NCBI GenBank assembly: GCA_009786715.1
Contig: WQRN01000037.1
Coordinates: 1-14,545, forward strand
DNA length: 14,545 nucleotides
Reading direction: 5' to 3'
DNA from: Treponema sp.
GTDB taxonomy: Bacteria > Spirochaetota > Spirochaetia > Treponematales > Breznakiellaceae
In this document: positions 1 through 6,818 of the stretch, piece by piece
Position numbering within the stretch: position 1 is the first letter of the stretch
Layout: the number at the start of each line of letters is the position of its first letter
Position numbers and translations under genes: made by a program
Notes under the pieces: model-generated
What the model was told of the DNA's origin: nothing
Seen by the model: only the letters and a program-made list of their open reading frames with translations
Database searches by the model: none

Positions 1-372
1 TGTTTTTTGTCCGGCTGCTGTTATGGGATACAAAGTAAAATCGGTTTTAAATATCACGAGCATACATTAACAGAAAATATTGATATAACGCGTTTCCCTG
101 TACAGTTATTAGAATCACTTTTTTGTTTGATCTTATTTTTTTATCTTAACTATCTTTTGATAAAAGATAAATTCAAAAATAAGTTATTATATATATATTT
201 GCTAATATATCCGGCAGGAAGATTTTTTATAGAGTATCTGCGCGGAGATACAACCAGAGGAATATGGTTTTTTTTATCAACCTCACAAATAATAAGCGTT
301 TTAATTATTTTATCAGTCCTATTTATACTGCGAATTAAAGTTTTTAAACCTGAAACTTTAGTCAAAAAATAG
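1..372 (+). CDS. lgt: Prolipoprotein diacylglyceryl transferase, C-terminal part (cut by window start)
   Basis: Lgt moves a diacylglyceryl group from phosphatidylglycerol to the lipobox cysteine of prolipoproteins, in the inner membrane. The frame is open from base 1, so the N-terminal half lies outside the window. The first visible residues are CFLSGCCYG, the cysteine-rich loop of many non-proteobacterial Lgt proteins. A PVQLLES motif (family: hPxQLYES) and an RFFIEYLRGD motif (family: R..iE.lR.D) follow. Two hydrophobic membrane segments are visible, around LFCLILFFYLNYLLI and ISVLIILSVLFIL. The stop at 370-372 is 12 bp from the end of the convergent cysteine-rich gene, with no clear terminator between. 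A TTG at 7-9 could be mistaken for a start but is internal. Family assignment is firm. The gene is more AT-rich than the glyS-proB block. Confidence 0.88.
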   Translation, partial: CFLSGCCYGIQSKIGFKYHEHTLTENIDITRFPVQLLESLFCLILFFYLNYLLIKDKFKNKLLYIYLLIYPAGRFFIEYLRGDTTRGIWFFLSTSQIISVLIILSVLFILRIKVFKPETLVKK

Positions 373-384
373 CGTTGGGTATTT

Positions 385-966
385 TTATTTCTTACTTTCG
401 TTTTCTATTTGAAAAATAAATTCACATCTTTTTTTACCTTTTGAACTTATTGCTGAAGATACAATCTTTTTTAATTTTAATTTTGCTCCTAGCGATCTTT
501 GCAAATTTTTTCTTGCATGCGCTCCGCAACATCCGCAAAATGTTTTAGAAACCTTCCTTTGCGAAGATAATTTTTTAATAAACCCGCAAACACATATATA
601 ATTTTCTTCATTGCCAACACCCCAATAAACAGATAATGTACCGTCTTCGTTTAATATACAAAAATATTTATGCGGTGTATCCAGTTTGTCAAATAATTTT
701 ATTTTTTCTTTAATTGATTTGTCAGAATATTTTTTACCAAAATCCTGATGAGCTTTTGCAGGTTTTCCAGATGTACAACAACCCTGTTCTTCCATAATAG
801 ATAAACATTGCTCTTTTGATAATAATTTATCCATTTGATCTATAATATCCATAATTATTTCAGATTGATTTTCTTTATTTTCCGTAAAATTGAATTGAGA
901 AATTATTTCTTCAGATATTCCTTTTTTAACCATTGTTTCTTTGATTTGTTTTATAAGATTTGGCAT
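385..966 (-). CDS. Cysteine-rich protein of unknown function (193 aa)
   Basis: I do not recognise the function. There are ten cysteines in 193 residues. Most are clustered: C63-C64 in EQGCCTSGKPAKAH, C125/C127 in YICVCG, C144/C146/C147 with H149 in FCGCCGAHAR, and C181 in a GKKRCEFIFQI tail. This layout suggests a metal site or a redox-active protein, but that is inference. A loose similarity to uncharacterised DUF6144-type proteins comes to mind and is unverified. The C-terminal G..RCEF.I pattern resembles the end of V4R or amino-thiazoline-carboxylate-hydrolase-like domains. There is no signal peptide or membrane segment, so it is probably cytosolic. The ATG at 966 has an AAGGAG site 7 nt upstream (974-979). 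It lies 93 bp downstream of the GNAT gene on the same strand and has its own promoter candidate. It is very AT-rich. Confidence 0.72.
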   Translation of the reverse strand: MPNLIKQIKETMVKKGISEEIISQFNFTENKENQSEIIMDIIDQMDKLLSKEQCLSIMEEQGCCTSGKPAKAHQDFGKKYSDKSIKEKIKLFDKLDTPHKYFCILNEDGTLSVYWGVGNEENYICVCGFIKKLSSQRKVSKTFCGCCGAHARKNLQRSLGAKLKLKKIVSSAISSKGKKRCEFIFQIENESKK

Positions 967-992
967 TTACTTTCTCCTTACTTGCATCATTT

Positions 993-1021
993 ATTTTAAC
1001 ACAAATATCCTTATCATTAAA
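993..1021 (-). promoter_or_regulatory. Putative sigma70 promoter of the cysteine-rich gene
   Basis: On the minus strand, TTTAAT (1021-1016) is followed by a 17-nt spacer and TAAAAT (998-993). A TGT directly before the -10 box forms an extended -10. Transcription would start about 20 nt before the ATG at 966, leaving a short leader that contains the AAGGAG site. Confidence 0.45.
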
Positions 1022-1030
1022 CTAGGAGTT

Positions 1031-1052
1031 CGACCACACCCAGCATCGGTCG
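1031..1052. repeat. GC-rich inverted repeat in an AT-rich gap
   Basis: CGACC (1031-1035) and GGTCG (1048-1052) form a perfect 5-bp stem around a 12-nt loop. It sits 7 bp past the end of the GNAT gene and upstream of the promoter of the cysteine-rich gene. It has no following T-run on either strand, so it is not a convincing intrinsic terminator. Its base composition contrasts with the AT-rich surroundings. Confidence 0.4.
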
Positions 1053-1059
1053 CATTTTA

Positions 1060-1692
1060 TCATATAAATTTTTTAGATATTTCATTAAATCTGTCTTGCG
1101 TTTTTGAATATCCCTTTTCCTTTATTGGAAATTTTTTATCAAACTCTTCCATTTGGCCGCTGTCTATTTCGTAAGCTTTGCCTTCATCGAATACGCCTTC
1201 AATTCCATTTAAAGCGCCTGGATATAATTCTAAAACTAATAAAGCCGCCGGATATTTATTATCTTTGTTTGTTATTTTATATTGTTTCGATTCCTTAAAT
1301 CCAAACCTTTTGTAATATTCTGGATCACCGTAAATTATTATGCCTTTATAACCCATTTCTTTTGATAATTTTACAGTATGGTTTATTAACTTTCCGCCGA
1401 TTCCATTATTTTGATATTCCGGCAATACGCTTATTGGTCCAAATGTTAATACAGGATATTCCACATCATTATTTATAACTTTTGCTTTTACATATACTAT
1501 ATTTCCGATAATTTTATTATTATTTACAGCTACAAAATCCAATTCTTTAATAAATTCGTATGTTCTTCTTAAATTATGAATCAATAAATGTTCATCACAT
1601 CCGGGAACATAATGATTCCAAAAGGCCTCTCTTGTAATATTTTCAACAATAAAATAATCGTTTTCTTCTTCTAATCGTAATTCAATTTCCAT
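1060..1692 (-). CDS. GNAT-family N-acetyltransferase
   Basis: This is a cytosolic acetyl-CoA-dependent transferase of the Gcn5-related fold; the acceptor is unknown. The acetyl-CoA loop is at residues 90-101, LPEYQNNGIGGK, matching the family pattern Q/R-x-x-G-x-G/A. It is preceded by the usual beta-strand segment LTFGPISVLP and followed by an amphipathic helix. A GDPEYYKRFGF motif after it is typical of the YhbS-like subgroup (family: yyxrfGF). At 210 residues it is longer than a minimal GNAT domain (about 150), with an extra C-terminal region of about 70 residues. The ATG at 1692 is the only reasonable start. It has no Shine-Dalgarno sequence, and a promoter -10 box ends 5 nt before it, so the mRNA may be leaderless. 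It is AT-rich like its neighbours. Confidence 0.85.
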   Translation of the reverse strand: MEIELRLEEENDYFIVENITREAFWNHYVPGCDEHLLIHNLRRTYEFIKELDFVAVNNNKIIGNIVYVKAKVINNDVEYPVLTFGPISVLPEYQNNGIGGKLINHTVKLSKEMGYKGIIIYGDPEYYKRFGFKESKQYKITNKDNKYPAALLVLELYPGALNGIEGVFDEGKAYEIDSGQMEEFDKKFPIKEKGYSKTQDRFNEISKKFI

Positions 1693-1697
1693 AAATT

Positions 1698-1726
1698 AAT
1701 TTATTTTACTATCGGGTTATTGTCAA
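1698..1726 (-). promoter_or_regulatory. Putative leaderless promoter of the GNAT gene
   Basis: On the minus strand a perfect TTGACA (1726-1721) is followed by a 17-nt spacer and TAAATT (1703-1698; 4/6 to consensus). Then come 5 nt (AATTT) and the ATG at 1692. Normal sigma70 spacing puts the transcription start at or beside the A of the start codon. No ribosome binding site fits between. Confidence 0.55.
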
Positions 1727-1742
1727 TATAACTGAAAATATT

Positions 1743-1798
1743 AAAAACTTGGAAGAAACCAATAGGATTCTGTTTGTTTGTGTTTTATTCAAGTTTTT
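1743..1798 (+). repeat. Nested inverted repeats upstream of glyS
   Basis: AAAAACTTG (1743-1751) pairs perfectly with CAAGTTTTT (1790-1798). Inside the 38-nt interval, AGAAACC (1754-1760) and GGATTCT (1765-1771) form a second stem (6 of 7 pairs) with an AATA loop. T-rich sequence follows (1794-1806). In a plus-strand transcript this would be a branched leader structure or a weak terminator-like element. It lies in the 189-bp gene-free gap 1693-1881. Confidence 0.4.
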
Positions 1799-1816
1799 TA
1801 CTTTTTAAGGAGTATT

Positions 1817-1831
1817 ATGGATTATCATTAA
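1817..1831 (+). other. Four-codon upstream reading frame (Met-Asp-Tyr-His)
   Basis: AAGGAG (1807-1812) is 4 nt upstream of ATG GAT TAT CAT TAA. The ribosome binding site is among the best in the window, yet the frame closes after four codons, 51 nt before the glyS ATG. It could be a translated leader peptide or the remnant of a lost gene. No codon bias points to glycine sensing. Real use is unproven. Confidence 0.3.
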
Positions 1832-1846
1832 CACCGTTCACACAGC

Positions 1847-1875
1847 TTGCGCATACTCTTTAATTTTAATAATAT
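1847..1875 (+). promoter_or_regulatory. Possible promoter directly before glyS
   Basis: TTGCGC (1847-1852), a 17-nt spacer and TAATAT (1870-1875) are followed by 6 nt and the ATG at 1882. Each box is weak (3/6 and 4/6), but the spacing would again give a leaderless mRNA. No ribosome binding site precedes this ATG. Confidence 0.3.
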
Positions 1876-1881
1876 ATCAAT

Positions 1882-3246
1882 ATGTCAGAATTAACAGAAT
1901 ATCAGGGAAAAGCGACGATGGAGAAAATCACTTCACTGGCAAAGCGGCGTGGGTTTGTTTTTCAGTCGTCAGAAATTTACGGAGGCCAGAGCGGCGCGTG
2001 GGATTACGGTCCGCTTGGCATTGAATTAAAAAACCGCATTCAGGCGATGTGGTGGAAGGAAATGACGCGCCTTCACGATAATATCGTGGGATTGGATGCC
2101 GCTATTTTTATGCATCCGCGCACATGGGAAGCTTCAGGTCATGTCGAAAACTTTACCGATCCGCTTGTTGATTGCAAAAAGTGCAAAGCCCGTTTTCGCA
2201 CGGACATGATAAGCGAAGAAAATCTCACGGCGAAAAAGTGCCCAGACTGCGGCGGCGAATTAACCGATGCCCGTAACTTCAATTTAATGTTTAAAAGCCA
2301 TATAGGTCCTGCGGAAGATTCCGCAAGCATTATTTATCTCCGCCCGGAAACGGCGCAGGGTATTTATGTAAACTATAAAAATATAATTCAATCCAACAGG
2401 ATGAAAATTCCTTTCGGTATTGCGCAGGTTGGAAAAGCGTTCCGCAACGAAATTGTCACCAAGAATTTTATTTTCCGCACCTGTGAATTTGAGCAGATGG
2501 AAATGCAATACTTTGTAAAACCCGGCACAGACGAGGAATGTTTTAACGACTGGCGTAATCAACGCTGGGCGTATTATGAAAAGCTCGGCGTAAAAATGGA
2601 TCATCTGCGCTGGTACAAGCACGAAAAACTCGCTCACTACGCGAAAGACGCATACGACATTGAATACCTTTTCCCGATGGGCTGGAGAGAGCTTGAAGGC
2701 ATACACAACCGCACCAATTACGATCTTGGCAGACACGCGGAATTCTCCGGCAAAGATATGCAGTATATAGATCAGGATAACAACAACGAGCGTTACATTC
2801 CGTTCATCATCGAAACATCCGCCGGTCTTACGCGTAACGTGTTGATGATCCTCTGTGACGCATATGACGAAGAAAAGGTTGCCGACAAAGGCAACGAGGA
2901 CGATTGGAGAACGGTGTTACGTTTCCATCCCGATCTTGCGCCTGTTACAGTCGCGATTCTCCCGCTTATGAAAAAAGATGGGCTTGCGGAACTTGCGCAG
3001 GACATCCGCAAAAACTTGCAGGACGATTACGCCACCGATTACGATCAATCGGGAGCTATTGGAAGGCGTTACCGCAGACAAGACGAAGCAGGCACGCCTT
3101 TCTGCGTCACTGTAGATTACGAATCTAAAGAAGATAAAACCGTAACTCTTCGCTTCCGCGATTCCATGGAGCAGGTTCGCGTGCCGATTGCGGAACTTTC
3201 AGCGCGGCTACGTCAGGAGATAAAGGGTTATAAGAGGATAAAATAA
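1882..3246 (+). CDS. glyS: Glycyl-tRNA synthetase, single-chain (alpha2) type
   Basis: It charges tRNA-Gly with glycine in the cytosol. It is a class II synthetase of the homodimeric type, and 454 residues fits that family. The N-terminal block KRRGFVFQSSEIYGG and DYGPLG are family hallmarks. Four cysteines (C98, C101, C120, C123) form a zinc-ribbon insertion. Motif 2 is around residues 185-207 (GKAFRNE, then FRTCEFEQME). Motif 3 is ETSAGLTRNVLMIL (311-324) with the conserved Arg318. The anticodon-binding domain spans about 355-445. The start at 1882 has no Shine-Dalgarno site. An in-frame ATG at 1918 (residue 13) has an AGGGA 9 nt upstream and is a real alternative, since homologues often begin near MEKI. 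It is the first gene of the glyS-pfkB-proA-proB operon, and only 6 bp separate it from the kinase. Confidence 0.95.
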   Translation: MSELTEYQGKATMEKITSLAKRRGFVFQSSEIYGGQSGAWDYGPLGIELKNRIQAMWWKEMTRLHDNIVGLDAAIFMHPRTWEASGHVENFTDPLVDCKKCKARFRTDMISEENLTAKKCPDCGGELTDARNFNLMFKSHIGPAEDSASIIYLRPETAQGIYVNYKNIIQSNRMKIPFGIAQVGKAFRNEIVTKNFIFRTCEFEQMEMQYFVKPGTDEECFNDWRNQRWAYYEKLGVKMDHLRWYKHEKLAHYAKDAYDIEYLFPMGWRELEGIHNRTNYDLGRHAEFSGKDMQYIDQDNNNERYIPFIIETSAGLTRNVLMILCDAYDEEKVADKGNEDDWRTVLRFHPDLAPVTVAILPLMKKDGLAELAQDIRKNLQDDYATDYDQSGAIGRRYRRQDEAGTPFCVTVDYESKEDKTVTLRFRDSMEQVRVPIAELSARLRQEIKGYKRIK

Positions 3247-3252
3247 AAAGGA

Positions 3253-4173
3253 ATGTCATTCCTAACTGTTTGTCTTAATCCAACAATCCAAAAAACGCTT
3301 CGCTTTCCCTCAGTCATATCCAGTGCGGTTAATCGCACCGCTGTTCACCGCCTTGATGTCAGCGGCAAAGGTATTAATGTTACGCGCGTTTTAAATCAAC
3401 TTGGAAAAAAAGCGGTGCATCTTACCCAGCTCGGCGGTGAATTTTGTCCGCTGTTTTTGTCGCTCTGTGAACAAGACGGGCTCTCCGTTGAATGGGTCGA
3501 AAGTAACAGCGAAATACGTTTTTGCTACACGGTATTAAATGAGAGCGACAACAGTGTTACAGAAATGGTAGAGGAATCGCATCCTGTCGGCGCCGGAACC
3601 GAAGAGCGGCTGCTGGAAAGGTATGATAATATTTTAAGAAATGGATTAAAGAGCTGTTCACAAAACACACTTATTATTTCTGGGACGAAGGCGGCTGAGT
3701 TTTCTGATTCTGTTATTCCTATGATGGTATGTAAAGCAAAAGAAAAGGGGCTGCGCGTTATCCTCGATATTAAAGGCAGCGATTTAATTGAAAGTTTGAA
3801 ATATGAACCGGATGTTATTAAACCGAATCTTGAAGAGTTTTTACAAACCTTTGGGATTGGAACAGATGAAACGCGGATTAACGCGGATTATGATGATTTA
3901 CGCGGATTAGTTTTGGAGTTAGCGCAGAAACATAAGTGTCGTATAGTTTTAACTAATGCTAATAAAAAAATTATTACCGTCGAAAAAAACAGCTATTTTG
4001 AGATTGATGTACCGGTTGTAAATACAGTAAATTCAACAGGCTGTGGAGACACGTTTACCGCAGGGCTTGCGGCGGCTCTTGAAGACGGTTTGGATTTCAC
4101 TGCGGCAATTAATGAAGGTATGCGCTGCGGCGCGTTGAATGCCGGACTTGAAAGACCCGGCGCTATACGATAA
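3253..4173 (+). CDS. PfkB-family sugar or sugar-phosphate kinase, divergent
   Basis: It is an ATP-dependent cytosolic kinase of the PfkB/ribokinase fold, nearest by eye to the 1-phosphofructokinase/tagatose-6-phosphate kinase branch. The length (306 aa) is usual. The N-terminus FLTVCLNPTIQKTL matches the branch's iltvtlNPaiDkt start. SGKGINVTRVLNQLG (37-51) is signature 1 and KPNLEEF (190-196) is typical. NSTGCGD (260-266) carries the presumed catalytic base Asp266, with Cys where Ala or Ser is usual. The SGSLP loop reads SGTKA (143-147), and the nucleotide-site SLGxxG reads LTNANKK, so the substrate or activity may differ. The start at 3253 fixes a correct N-terminus, but the AAGGA of its Shine-Dalgarno abuts the ATG. 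It is third-party to the proline genes 9 bp downstream, with no obvious metabolic link. Confidence 0.82.
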   Translation: MSFLTVCLNPTIQKTLRFPSVISSAVNRTAVHRLDVSGKGINVTRVLNQLGKKAVHLTQLGGEFCPLFLSLCEQDGLSVEWVESNSEIRFCYTVLNESDNSVTEMVEESHPVGAGTEERLLERYDNILRNGLKSCSQNTLIISGTKAAEFSDSVIPMMVCKAKEKGLRVILDIKGSDLIESLKYEPDVIKPNLEEFLQTFGIGTDETRINADYDDLRGLVLELAQKHKCRIVLTNANKKIITVEKNSYFEIDVPVVNTVNSTGCGDTFTAGLAAALEDGLDFTAAINEGMRCGALNAGLERPGAIR

Positions 4174-4182
4174 ATTAATATT

Positions 4183-5463
4183 ATGTCGAATTCACTGGAT
4201 ACGATTTTTATATCTCTCAAACAGGCGCAGGTAAAATTGGCGTCCGAAAACCGCGCGGCTAAAGACAAGGCTCTTGCCGCTGTTGGTATCGAGATAAATA
4301 AAAACCGCGCTGTCATTCTTGAAGCAAACGCCCGCGATGTCGAAAAGGCGAGGGACAGCGGCATGAAAGAAAGCCTTGTAGACCGCCTGCTCCTTAACGA
4401 CAAGCGGATAGACGGCATTATAGAAGGAATTAATATTGTTATAAGACAGGATGACCCTATCGGAAGAGTGCTGTCAGGCTGGACTCATCCCAATGGTATG
4501 CAAATTGAAAAAGTAACAGTCCCCATGGGAGTTGCCGCGATTATTTACGAATCTCGCCCCAATGTTACAGTGGATTGCGCCGCTCTCGCTTACAAGGCTG
4601 GCTGCTCGATACTTCTTCGCGGTTCTTCGTCTGCCCTTGAATCCAACAAGGCGCTTGTTAAAGCTATCAAAACGGGGCTTACCGAGGGCAGCGGAATAAC
4701 GGAAGCTGTCGCGCTCGCCGAATCGGGTAACAGGGACGAAGTTGACATCATTCTCAAAGCGCGCGGTTTTATTGATGTTGTTCTGCCCCGCGGATCAAAT
4801 GAACTAATCAACCGCGTAGTTGAAAACGCGCGCATTCCTGTAATTGAAACCGGCGAAGGAAACTGTCACATCTATGTTGAACCGTCATACCTTGAAACAC
4901 AAGAAGGAATTAACAGCGCTGTCGAAATAATTTTAAACGCAAAGCTGCAAAGACCCGGCGCATGTAACGCCATGGAGACGCTGCTTGTTCATAAAGATAT
5001 AGCAAATACACTAATGCCGATACTCGCGGAAAAAATCGCAGGCAAAGCGGAACTGCGATGCGATGCCGCGTCAAAAGCCGCGATTGGAAATGCGCCTGCC
5101 GCTCTTGTTTTAAAAGACGCAGCCGAAGAAGACTGGGCGGCAGAATTTCTGGATTACATCCTCGCGGTAAAAATTGTTTCTTCGTGCGATGAGGCAATCG
5201 CGCATATCAACAAGTACGGGACAAAACATTCAGAGGCGATTCTCACCAACGATTTAAAGGCAGCGGAAAAATTCCGCGCGCAAGCGGACGCGGCCTGCGT
5301 GTACGTGAACACGTCAACGCGGTTTACAGACGGCGGAGAGTTTGGTTTTGGCGCGGAGCTGGGAATCAGCACGCAGAAGTTTCATGCAAGAGGACCGATG
5401 GGGCTTGAAGCGCTGACAACGATTAAATATCTTGTTACGGGCAATGGCCAGATACGCTCTTAA
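4183..5463 (+). CDS. proA: Gamma-glutamyl phosphate reductase
   Basis: ProA reduces gamma-glutamyl phosphate with NADPH to glutamate-5-semialdehyde, the second step of proline synthesis. The protein is 426 residues, a normal length for this aldehyde-dehydrogenase-fold family. Characteristic segments are MGVAAIIYESRPNVTVD (about 115-131), KAGCSILLRGSSSALESN (138-155) and the catalytic Cys261 in LQRPGACNAMETLL. A C-terminal STRFTDGGEFGFGAELGIST block completes the signature, and no active-site residue looks altered. No clear ribosome binding site precedes the ATG at 4183, only AT-rich sequence 9 bp after the kinase stop, which suggests translational coupling. ProB follows 22 bp later. The order proA-proB is the reverse of the common proBA arrangement. 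Confidence 0.96.
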   Translation: MSNSLDTIFISLKQAQVKLASENRAAKDKALAAVGIEINKNRAVILEANARDVEKARDSGMKESLVDRLLLNDKRIDGIIEGINIVIRQDDPIGRVLSGWTHPNGMQIEKVTVPMGVAAIIYESRPNVTVDCAALAYKAGCSILLRGSSSALESNKALVKAIKTGLTEGSGITEAVALAESGNRDEVDIILKARGFIDVVLPRGSNELINRVVENARIPVIETGEGNCHIYVEPSYLETQEGINSAVEIILNAKLQRPGACNAMETLLVHKDIANTLMPILAEKIAGKAELRCDAASKAAIGNAPAALVLKDAAEEDWAAEFLDYILAVKIVSSCDEAIAHINKYGTKHSEAILTNDLKAAEKFRAQADAACVYVNTSTRFTDGGEFGFGAELGISTQKFHARGPMGLEALTTIKYLVTGNGQIRS

Positions 5464-5485
5464 ACAACCGTAAACAGAGGTAAAT

Positions 5486-6274
5486 ATGACTGCGCGACTA
5501 GTTGAAGACGCAAAAAAAATAATAATAAAAATCGGCTCAAACACGCTTGCGGGCAAAGACGGAAAGATCAATTTTTCTTTTTTGGATGAATTCGCGCAGC
5601 AGGCAGCGTCTTTAATAAAAAAGGGAAAACAAATTGTTATTGTTTCTTCAGGAGCGCAGGTGGCAGGGCTTTCTGCAATGGACAAGTGGGCGAAGAAAAA
5701 AGATATACACTACAGGCAGGCGTTATGCGCTGTCGGACAGGTGCAGCTTATGAAAGCCTGGAGGCGGGCTTTTGAAAAAGACGGCCTTATCATTGCGCAG
5801 ATTCTTTTAACGCGGGAAGATTTCAGCGATTCCAACAGAACATTAAATATGCGCAATACCCTTTTCACATTGGTTGATGAAGGAATAGTGCCAATCATTA
5901 ACGAAAACGATACAGTCTCTGTAGAGGAAATAAAAATCGGCGACAACGATACATTAGCGGCTCGCTCGGCAATTTTATGGAGCGCGGATCTTTTAATCCT
6001 TTTCAGCGACATCGACGGTTTATATAATAAAAATCCTAAAGAGGATCCAAACGCCGCGTTAGTTGAAGAAGTGCGCGACATCGCCGAAATACGAAAAAAT
6101 ATCACTATAGGAGCTGCAAACGACTTCGGAACAGGCGGAATCGCGACAAAACTGGAAGCTGCGGAACTTGCGCTGTCTTACGGCATCCCTACAATCCTTA
6201 CGAACGGCGGCAAACCACGCTGTCTGGAATCTCTCGCGGCAGGCGCCCAAAAGGGTACGGTATTTATAGCTTAA
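5486..6274 (+). CDS. proB: Glutamate 5-kinase, short form without PUA domain
   Basis: ProB phosphorylates glutamate to gamma-glutamyl phosphate, the first and usually feedback-inhibited step of proline synthesis, and passes the unstable product to ProA. It consists only of the amino-acid-kinase domain (262 aa). The E. coli enzyme is about 367 aa because of a C-terminal PUA domain that is absent here. Visible motifs are IKIGSNTL (15-21), VSSGAQVAGL (53-62), the substrate region INENDTVS (138-145), IGDNDTLAA (151-159), SDIDGLY (174-180) and FGTGGIATKLEAA (214-226). An AGAGG site precedes the ATG at 5486 by a suitable distance. The stop overlaps that of the convergent small membrane protein gene: TTAA at 6271-6274 serves both strands. 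It is the last gene of the operon. Confidence 0.96.
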   Translation: MTARLVEDAKKIIIKIGSNTLAGKDGKINFSFLDEFAQQAASLIKKGKQIVIVSSGAQVAGLSAMDKWAKKKDIHYRQALCAVGQVQLMKAWRRAFEKDGLIIAQILLTREDFSDSNRTLNMRNTLFTLVDEGIVPIINENDTVSVEEIKIGDNDTLAARSAILWSADLLILFSDIDGLYNKNPKEDPNAALVEEVRDIAEIRKNITIGAANDFGTGGIATKLEAAELALSYGIPTILTNGGKPRCLESLAAGAQKGTVFIA

Positions 6275-6516
6275 TTAGATGCCGCTTTTTCTTCAGCCTG
6301 GGCGTCTTCTTTTCTGGCTTCAGCTCTATCCTTCATATCAGCAATACCGATAAACACCGCTATGATGCCAAAGAGTATTGCCAGAACAGGCGCAGCGCCT
6401 TTCAAAAAAGTTAATACATCGTCTCCCCAGCCAAGCCCGAAACCTGCAACATCTGCCGGTAAAATCGCGAAAACTGCCGCGGCAATCATTATAAGTCCGA
6501 TTATCAACGCTTTCAT
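6271..6516 (-). CDS. Small membrane protein, two predicted helices (81 aa)
   Basis: No family is recognised. Residues 1-20 (MKALIIGLIMIAAAVFAILP) form one hydrophobic segment, either a membrane helix or an uncleaved signal anchor. A second runs from about residue 42 to 60 (APVLAILFGIIAVFIGIAD). The tail of about 20 residues is highly charged and rich in Lys, Glu and Ala (DMKDRAEARKEDAQAEEK), and probably faces the cytosol. The start is supported by an AAGGAG site a few nt upstream. The ATG overlaps the stop of the upstream gene as ATGA (6513-6516), so the two are translationally coupled. The 3' end converges on and overlaps proB by 4 bp. A membrane accessory or stress-related role is possible, but nothing in the sequence shows it. 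Confidence 0.7.
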   Translation of the reverse strand: MKALIIGLIMIAAAVFAILPADVAGFGLGWGDDVLTFLKGAAPVLAILFGIIAVFIGIADMKDRAEARKEDAQAEEKAASN

Positions 6517-6818
6517 TTTTCTCTCCTTGTTTGTTTATAAATCATTATCGTAAATGCAATAATAAATAATGTCATCCTGACGGAAGGTAAAATAAATGAT
6601 ACTAAAGGCACTGATTCAAGAATCAGATATTCTTCTCCGGCAATTCCGAAAATTTTTAAAATGGAATACACGGTTTCAATATAGGCGATAATGGTGCCGA
6701 ATATGACAAGCATCCACGCGGCTTCCCTTATTTTCGGCCAGAGTAATATGGCTAAAAAAGCGGCTCCCGCTCCCAGAATAAGCTGACTAAAAACATAAAT
6801 TGTTTGCCCTGAATCCAT
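6513..6818 (-). CDS. Small multi-helix membrane protein of unknown function
   Basis: No family is recognised. Three hydrophobic segments are visible: around YVFSQLILGAGAAFLAILLW, AWMLVIFGTIIAYIETVYSI, and a C-terminal VRMTLFIIAFTIMIY, followed by a basic KQTRREK end. This is a small integral membrane protein of about 101 residues. The start is uncertain. I chose the ATG at 6818, which has a weak GTGGA about 10 nt upstream. A GTG at 6833 adds five residues (MDTIC) but has no ribosome binding site. A TATTAT or TATAAA box lies just upstream (6843-6835). It overlaps the following membrane-protein gene by 4 bp, so the pair is an operon and may act together. It diverges from the hybrid histidine kinase gene across about 100 bp. 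Confidence 0.68.
   Translation of the reverse strand: MDSGQTIYVFSQLILGAGAAFLAILLWPKIREAAWMLVIFGTIIAYIETVYSILKIFGIAGEEYLILESVPLVSFILPSVRMTLFIIAFTIMIYKQTRREK

Noticed and set aside
371..380. GCGTTGGGT after lgt, matching the GTTRRRY core of integron attC sites
   Set aside because: No matching RYYYAAC partner or imperfect palindrome of attC size surrounds it, and no integrase is in view. A seven-base degenerate match is expected by chance.
1024..1045. GTTCGA near 1028 as the T-loop of a tRNA remnant
   Set aside because: The flanking bases do not form a 5-bp T stem, and no anticodon or acceptor arm is present.
941..1298. Plus-strand open frames at 941-1174 and 1104-1298
   Set aside because: They are antisense to the cysteine-rich and GNAT genes or their gap, without ribosome binding sites or recognisable protein features.
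1720..1748. TTGTCA at 1720-1725 as a plus-strand -35 box for a glyS leader transcript
   Set aside because: No acceptable -10 box follows at 16-18 nt. The same bases serve much better as the minus-strand TTGACA of the GNAT promoter.
2284..2736. 150-codon open frame on the minus strand opposite glyS
   Set aside because: It is fully inside the strongly supported glyS gene, has no family features, and is a mirror of plus-strand codon bias.
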